This document shows positions 17,354 through 21,896 of a stretch of 21,896 nt of DNA, piece by piece. The stretch's first letter is position 1, and each line of letters opens with the position of its first letter. The stretch comes from an uncultured Flavihumibacter sp. GTDB lineage: Bacteria; Bacteroidota; Bacteroidia; Chitinophagales; Chitinophagaceae. Position numbers and translations under genes: made by a program. The DNA lies in the NCBI GenBank assembly GCA_946482545.1, contig CAMLRX010000081.1:1-21896 (forward strand), written 5' to 3'. The notes beneath the pieces were generated by a model. The model ran no database searches. It was not told the origin of the DNA and saw only the letters and a program-made list of their open reading frames with translations.

Positions 17354-18499
17354 TTACTTAGGAAAATCCGTTATGGGTTTCACGCGCTGCGGCGTGGTGG
17401 TAATGGAATGCAGGAACGCGATCAGGGCATCAATCTCCCGGTCGTTTAACGAAAGTTTCTTCAGGATGGGTGAAGTTTTGGGGAGCAGGGAATCGCGGTC
17501 GCCTTTGTACACACGCTGGATCGGAGATGGGTTGCCCAGGTTGTAAAAGAAAATGACATCCTTTAATGTAGGGAAGTTTCCGTGGTGGAACCAGGGTCCG
17601 GTATTCGCGGTTTCACGTAAAGATGGCGTCCTGAATTTGCCCACATCACTCCTGTTTTTGGTAACGTTATAAAGTCCCAGGTCTTCGCTGGCGCTGGCGA
17701 AAAGCGTTTGTCCGTCGTTGTGAAACTGATCGTCGCTGAAGACGCCGCTGTTGTGGCAGTTCACGCAACCGGCTTTGGTACGGAAGAGGTGCAACCCCAG
17801 TACTTCCTCATCTTTCAGCGCCTGGCTGCGTCCTTTGATGAAAAGATCGAACCGGCTCTCGGGACTTACGATGGTTCTTTCAAAACAGGCGATCGCTTTG
17901 AAGATTTTGTCCATACTGATGCTATCGCTGCCGAATGCCGCTTTGAACATGGGTTTGTAGCTGCTGAAAGTTTTTACTTTCTTTTCCATATCGTTCACGT
18001 TCATGTTCATTTCCACATGATCGGCGATGGGGAATCGGGCCTGATCTTCCAAACTGTTCGCCCGGCCGTCCCAGAAAAGTTTTTCGAAGTAGGCGGTATT
18101 GAACAAAGACATGGCATTTCGTTTCCCGAGTTGCCTGTCGTGCCCGAAGGATACTCTTTTTCCATCGCCCCAACCCAGTTGGGGATCGTGACAGGAGGCG
18201 CAGGCAATCTGTCCCGAAACAGAAAGCCGGGGATCAAAGAAAAGTGTTTTGCCCAATTCTTTTTTAGCGGCATTAAACGGGTTGTCCTTCGGGTGCACTA
18301 CTTCGGGCAAGGCGCCGATGTCTTTAAAGTTTTTGACATTGGGGTCCACGATGGCCTTCGGCCACTGCGAAGGATCGCCGCTGCTGTACAGTTTCCGGAG
18401 CAGGGCGATATCGGGATCTTCCTGCACACCTTTAAAAGAAAGACAAACCGCGGCCCCGGACGTAACCGCCAATATCAAAGCTAGATGTATCTTTTTCAT
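17354..18499 (-). CDS. Diheme cytochrome c peroxidase / MauG-family protein
   Basis: The 381-residue periplasmic enzyme has an N-terminal export signal (about 1-20). Two c-type haem sites are visible, CASCH (100-104) and CVNCH (245-249). Family blocks include LGKTLFFDPRLS (82-93), FWDGRANSLEDQA (142-154, with W143 at the place of the inter-haem tryptophan) and RTPSLRETANTGPWFHHGNF (290-309). Bacterial enzymes of this family reduce H2O2 or, like MauG and MbnH, use a high-valent diheme state to oxidise a partner protein. H120, 16 residues after H104, sits where the peroxidatic distal histidine of bacterial CcpA enzymes lies. No methionine occurs anywhere after the second haem motif, and Y319 falls near the position of the usual Met ligand, as the axial Tyr does in MauG. 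The gene starts 5 bases after the lipoprotein stop and is the last gene of the operon. Confidence 0.92.
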   Translation of the reverse strand: MKKIHLALILAVTSGAAVCLSFKGVQEDPDIALLRKLYSSGDPSQWPKAIVDPNVKNFKDIGALPEVVHPKDNPFNAAKKELGKTLFFDPRLSVSGQIACASCHDPQLGWGDGKRVSFGHDRQLGKRNAMSLFNTAYFEKLFWDGRANSLEDQARFPIADHVEMNMNVNDMEKKVKTFSSYKPMFKAAFGSDSISMDKIFKAIACFERTIVSPESRFDLFIKGRSQALKDEEVLGLHLFRTKAGCVNCHNSGVFSDDQFHNDGQTLFASASEDLGLYNVTKNRSDVGKFRTPSLRETANTGPWFHHGNFPTLKDVIFFYNLGNPSPIQRVYKGDRDSLLPKTSPILKKLSLNDREIDALIAFLHSITTTPQRVKPITDFPK

Positions 18500-18504
18500 G
18501 GAAT

Positions 18505-19092
18505 TTAGTTTGCGTTGAACCGGTATCTTCTTTTTATTTCGGAAGGACCGCCAATTTCGGTGTCGTCGAATTTCACTTCAATTTCAAATATGCCGGAGCG
18601 GGTATCGTAAGTGCCGGGCTGATCAGAAGGACCAACGCCGATATGCAGTTTTTCTTTTGCCTTCGTATAAATGGTAATCTTCTGCGGCAGCACAATCACG
18701 GTGCCTGTTTCTATGGAATCGGAACTTTTTGGGATGAACTGGAACAATTTAATGGCGGTAAAATTGTAGTAGCCTGAATCATTAGTGTAACCAGGATTTG
18801 TTCCATAAAGGTTATTCATGTACAAAAGATTCGTACCTCTTCCCGGCACATAAGGATTGGTAAACCCGAGCTTATCCGGCTCGCCTTCCGTTGTTACGGA
18901 AAAGCTGGAAAAATTCCGCCATGTACCGGTCGCTTCCTGGTATATCTGGGGGCCAGGAGAATAGTACTGTTCCGGCTTTGCCCAGGTGGCGGCCAGTGCG
19001 GGTTTCGCGTAAGTGGGTTGCGCGTCGTATTCTCTTTTACAGCCTGCGGCCAGGAGAACAATCAGTGCTGCGGTTAATATCTGAAGTTTCAT
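18505..19092 (-). CDS. Unrecognised tyrosine-rich lipoprotein
   Basis: I choose the ATG at 19092-19090 (195 residues) because it gives a signal peptide II with lipobox LAAGC (14-18). A longer reading would begin inside the preceding gene. C18 is the only cysteine, so no disulphide or cysteine metal site is available. The mature part holds 14 tyrosines and two tryptophans (W37, W58). Visible segments are EATGTWRNFSSFSV (53-66), YVPGRGTNLLYMNNLYG (81-97), SGYYNFTAIKLFQFI (106-120) and a beta-rich C-terminal third (TYDTRSGIFEIEVKFDD, 161-177). I do not recognise a family; the C-terminal part recalls small accessory lipoproteins of Sus-like loci, but that is impression only. It lies 11 bases after the SusD-like gene and 5 before the diheme enzyme, which suggests a surface or periplasmic partner of one of them. 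Confidence 0.85.
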   Translation of the reverse strand: MKLQILTAALIVLLAAGCKREYDAQPTYAKPALAATWAKPEQYYSPGPQIYQEATGTWRNFSSFSVTTEGEPDKLGFTNPYVPGRGTNLLYMNNLYGTNPGYTNDSGYYNFTAIKLFQFIPKSSDSIETGTVIVLPQKITIYTKAKEKLHIGVGPSDQPGTYDTRSGIFEIEVKFDDTEIGGPSEIKRRYRFNAN

Positions 19093-19103
19093 TGTTTGAA
19101 GTT

Positions 19104-20495
19104 TTATTGTGAAATAGGAATGGGGCAGGCGAATTTGTCGTCGGGGTAGTTGATGTTCGCGTTGGCGCTCACACAATCGATGCGAACGAGGTTTTTCCGT
19201 TTCCTGCTTACGTCAAAAAACGTGTGTCCTTCAAAGCAAAGTTCCCTTCTCCGCTCCGTTAAAATCTCGTTGATAACCTCTTGCTGATCAGTGGAAGAAA
19301 AGTTGGTAGCTGAAGTATTGGCGCGTTTGCGGATGGTGTTCAGGTCGGCCAGCGCTTCGGTCAGCATATTGCTTTCGGCATAAGCTTCGGCCCGGTTGAG
19401 GATAAGTTCCGATGCACGGATCAGTTTAATGTTGTTGGCGCTGTCTGATGTGCCCTGGTATTTTCTGGGGAAGTAATATTCTGTTCCGGAAATGGTCGCT
19501 TTCACGAACATGGTGGCCGAAGAACGGATATCCGCAGGCACATAGAGGTTCAGCACATCATTGGTGGCGGCCCATTGTACCTGGCTCGTTAAAAGCGGGT
19601 TGTAGTTTTCACCCAGGTTTCCCCCGGTTCTTGTACCATAGGCCAGTTCAAAAATGCTTTCATTGGAAATGGTTTTCCTGCTCCAGGAGTTTACGTATTG
19701 CGCTCTCGTAAGCAGGCGGTAATTGTTTGGCGTGATGATGTCCGTTGCCAGCGCAATCACTTCTTCCCAGTTGCCCCGGTACAAATGCACCCTGCTCAAC
19801 AATGCTTTCGCGGCATCCCCCGAGAGCCAGGTTTTTTCATTGCCCCCTGCGTAAATAGCGGTGCTGTTTGCATACAAAGCGATGGCCGAATCCAGGTCCT
19901 TCACAACCTGGTCGTACACTTCTTTTACGGAAGCACGGTTGCCCGCTGGTTCAATTACAGCACCATTCACCGTTTTCAGGATGATGCCCGGGTGAGAAGC
20001 ATCAGGCGTGTAGGCATACGACTGTGCAAATACCCGCACGAGGTCAAAATGCACCAGTGCGCGGATGGTGTAAGCATCAGCCAGCATCCGGTTCTTCTGA
20101 ATCTCGCTCGCGTCCGTTACATTTTCAATGTAAGCGAGAATATTGTTGGCATTGTAAATGATGCGGTAAGCGGTATTGTAAAAACCGCGCATATCGTTAT
20201 CAATATTGTTGTTCGCGAAGTTGAAACTCAGTCCCAGCGACTGGTTCGCTGCACGTGTATATTTAATGTTGCCACCCGTAACTTCCGGGAAAGCATAAAA
20301 GAATTTCAGGTAATAATCATTCGCTTTCAGGTTTTCGTAACAGCCCACCAATGTGGTGCGGGCACCTTCAAAATTGGTGAAGATTTCTGAAACGGGCACG
20401 TTGTTCGGCGATTCCTGCTCGAGGAACTTTTTACAGGAAGTAGCGGTGAAAAGCGTTGTAAACGCCAGTAATATGATGATGCTATTTTTACGCAT
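19104..20495 (-). CDS. SusD/RagB-family outer membrane lipoprotein (redox operon)
   Basis: The 463-residue lipoprotein has a lipobox ATSC (18-21) with lipidated C21. SusD signatures are the N-terminal segment FLEQESPNNVPVSEIFTNFE (24-43) and the helix block MLADAYTIRALVHFDLVRVF. ILNRAEAYAES and LNTIRKRAN follow, then ILTERRRELCFEGHTFFDVSRK and the terminal YPDDKFACPIPISQ, which matches the usual SusD ending. It is about 100 residues shorter than the two SusD-like proteins of the GH2 operon and lacks their shared blocks, so it belongs to a different subfamily. Its SusC partner ends 21 bases upstream. The cargo is not necessarily a glycan: the neighbours are a lipoprotein and a haem enzyme, and no hydrolase is present in the visible part of this operon. 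Confidence 0.93.
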   Translation of the reverse strand: MRKNSIIILLAFTTLFTATSCKKFLEQESPNNVPVSEIFTNFEGARTTLVGCYENLKANDYYLKFFYAFPEVTGGNIKYTRAANQSLGLSFNFANNNIDNDMRGFYNTAYRIIYNANNILAYIENVTDASEIQKNRMLADAYTIRALVHFDLVRVFAQSYAYTPDASHPGIILKTVNGAVIEPAGNRASVKEVYDQVVKDLDSAIALYANSTAIYAGGNEKTWLSGDAAKALLSRVHLYRGNWEEVIALATDIITPNNYRLLTRAQYVNSWSRKTISNESIFELAYGTRTGGNLGENYNPLLTSQVQWAATNDVLNLYVPADIRSSATMFVKATISGTEYYFPRKYQGTSDSANNIKLIRASELILNRAEAYAESNMLTEALADLNTIRKRANTSATNFSSTDQQEVINEILTERRRELCFEGHTFFDVSRKRKNLVRIDCVSANANINYPDDKFACPIPISQ

Positions 20496-20516
20496 TGCAA
20501 TTGAATTTTGGAACGT

Positions 20517-21896
20517 TTATAAACCGAGGCGAACACCCCAGGTGAAGCTCTGCGCCTCCGGGAAACTGTATTTGTATTCACGAACGCCGTTGCGTCCTCT
20601 TGGAGAATCCTGTTTGTACCAGTACAGCAGGTTGGTCCCATTTCCATAAACCGTTACGGAAACACCTTTCAGTTTCTCGGTCACCTTTTTGGGCAGTTGG
20701 TAAGAGATGCCCACATTGCTCAGTTTGATAAACGTATCGTCGTAAACATATTTTGAAGAATTACTTACGATGGGGTTGCCCTGTCCGCTCACGCCTGTAG
20801 ACAGTTTCGGGATATTCGTGATATCACCCGGCTTTTGCCAGCGGTCGAGCAGGTTCACGCTCATGTTGCGTTCCGGCAGGTTACGCCCGTTGTTTTCGTT
20901 GATGTAATCGATCAGTGTTTTCGCCCCGAAGGAGTACAGTATATTCACGGTAAGCGAGATGCCTTTGTAACCGAACGCGTTGATGAAACCACCCTGTGCC
21001 TTCGGCAAACGATCACCGAGGTAATAGGCGTTCTGTAGGTTTCTGTCAAGATCGGCAGCGTTAACGATCTTACCCGTATTGTCGTAATACAGTTCTCTTC
21101 CGGTTGCCGGGTCCACACCCGCGAATTCAAAACCCCATATCGCGGTGGTACTTACGGATGATTTCAGCAGTGCGGCGAGGTAATTCTCTGAAGCATAACG
21201 GGTGTAATCGTTCTTCACTTCCAGCACTTTGTTTTCGTTGTAACCCACATTCAGGGTAGAACTCCACCTGAAATCTCCGGTGAAAATCTGGGCGGTAATG
21301 CCAGCGTCAAAACCCCGGTTGCGCATTTTTGCAACGTTGGCCAATACAGAACTGAATCCGTTTTCGATGGGCGTGGTAATGGTAGAAATAGCATCATCGG
21401 TAATGTTGTTGTACACATCGGCGGTGATGTTGAAACGTTTCAGGAAACTGAAATCGAGACCGATATTCGTTTTGTACCCTTTCTCCCAGCCCAGACCGGG
21501 ATTGGGTGCAGTGGAGATGTAGGAGGAAGTCTGATCGTTGTACCCAGTGCTGCTGAAAGTATAGATACCGCGGGCCTGGTAGCTGCCGATGCGCGAGTTG
21601 CCGGTAGTACCGTAGCTCACCCTTAACCGGAGCATGTCTATCCAGTTTTGCTCCCGCAGGAAGTTTTCCCTGTTGATGAGCCAGCCCAGACCGGCAGCGG
21701 AGTTTACGGTGGCGTTCACGTCGGTTCCAAAAATGGAAGAGGCATCGTAACGACCGCTAAGGGAAAGAAAATATTTCTCGGAGAAATTATAGATCGCCTG
21801 CCCATAACCTGATACCGTGGATGCTGTTTGCCTTGATGAAGCCGACTGACGATTCTGCGCCACACTCAATTCCGTAATACCGGAATAAGTGAAGCC
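20517..21896 (-). CDS. SusC/RagA-family TonB-linked transporter, 5' part outside window
   Basis: An open frame of 459 codons plus TAA runs in from the right edge, and 21896 is the first base of a codon. Only the C-terminal beta-barrel half is present; the signal peptide, plug and any N-terminal domain lie outside. Barrel blocks typical of SusC are GYGQAIYNFSEKYFLSLSGR, RYDASSIFG, LGWLINRENFLR, WIDMLRLRVSYGTTGNSRIG, WEKGYKTNIGLDFSFL, and GVSVTVYGNGTNLLYW near the C-terminus. It ends ..FTWGVRLGL, and the final residue is Leu rather than Phe. The SusD-like gene follows after 21 bases. The missing start means neither its regulation nor an anti-sigma-coupled N-terminal extension can be judged. Confidence 0.94.
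   Translation of the reverse strand, partial: GFTYSGITELSVAQNRQSASSRQTASTVSGYGQAIYNFSEKYFLSLSGRYDASSIFGTDVNATVNSAAGLGWLINRENFLREQNWIDMLRLRVSYGTTGNSRIGSYQARGIYTFSSTGYNDQTSSYISTAPNPGLGWEKGYKTNIGLDFSFLKRFNITADVYNNITDDAISTITTPIENGFSSVLANVAKMRNRGFDAGITAQIFTGDFRWSSTLNVGYNENKVLEVKNDYTRYASENYLAALLKSSVSTTAIWGFEFAGVDPATGRELYYDNTGKIVNAADLDRNLQNAYYLGDRLPKAQGGFINAFGYKGISLTVNILYSFGAKTLIDYINENNGRNLPERNMSVNLLDRWQKPGDITNIPKLSTGVSGQGNPIVSNSSKYVYDDTFIKLSNVGISYQLPKKVTEKLKGVSVTVYGNGTNLLYWYKQDSPRGRNGVREYKYSFPEAQSFTWGVRLGL

Noticed and set aside
17708..18484. Plus-strand open frame of 258 codons
   Set aside because: Antisense to the diheme peroxidase gene, whose haem motifs are unambiguous; no signal peptide or family motif in the plus-strand product.

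Overview
The window looks like an accessory nutrient-acquisition region of a Bacteroidota chromosome. The basis is three SusC/SusD outer-membrane pairs, lipoproteins with type II signal peptides, glycoside hydrolases and a Y_Y_Y-domain regulator. The mixed base composition and gene style would fit the Chitinophagaceae, but that is inference and not demonstrated. Every convincing gene lies on the minus strand, so transcription runs from high to low coordinates. Both ends cut through genes.

First operon in transcription order (21896 to 17354): the C-terminal 459 residues of a SusC-like TonB-dependent transporter (5' end outside the window), its SusD-like partner, a small tyrosine-rich lipoprotein I do not recognise, and a diheme cytochrome c peroxidase/MauG-family enzyme. 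The spacers are 21, 11 and 5 bases, which indicates one transcript. A long nested inverted repeat (17297-17335) lies just past the last gene. A transporter pair combined with a periplasmic redox enzyme and an orphan lipoprotein is the most unusual arrangement here.

The intergenic region 17000-17353 holds that hairpin, two short overlapping palindromes, a degenerate direct repeat 60 bases apart containing a possible 29-codon ORF on the plus strand, and a possible promoter for the regulator.

The regulator gene (14072-16999) encodes a periplasmic propeller sensor with a Y_Y_Y domain, one membrane helix, a coiled coil and a C-terminal LuxR-type helix-turn-helix. It has no kinase or receiver domain. 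It sits directly upstream of the second operon and is its likely controller.

Second operon (13889 to 1): SusC-like, SusD-like, SusC-like, SusD-like, GH2-malectin hydrolase, second GH2 hydrolase (3' end outside the window). This is a polysaccharide utilization locus. The two SusC/SusD pairs are recognisable paralogues, but the upstream SusC has lost the usual N-terminal carboxypeptidase-regulatory-like domain. The model is that surface SusCD pairs capture and import an oligosaccharide, the GH2 enzymes act on it, probably in the periplasm, and the membrane-bound regulator senses a breakdown product. The substrate cannot be read from the sequence; GH2 specificity covers beta-galactosides, beta-mannosides, beta-glucuronides and others. 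No tRNA, rRNA, CRISPR array, transposase or integrase was seen.
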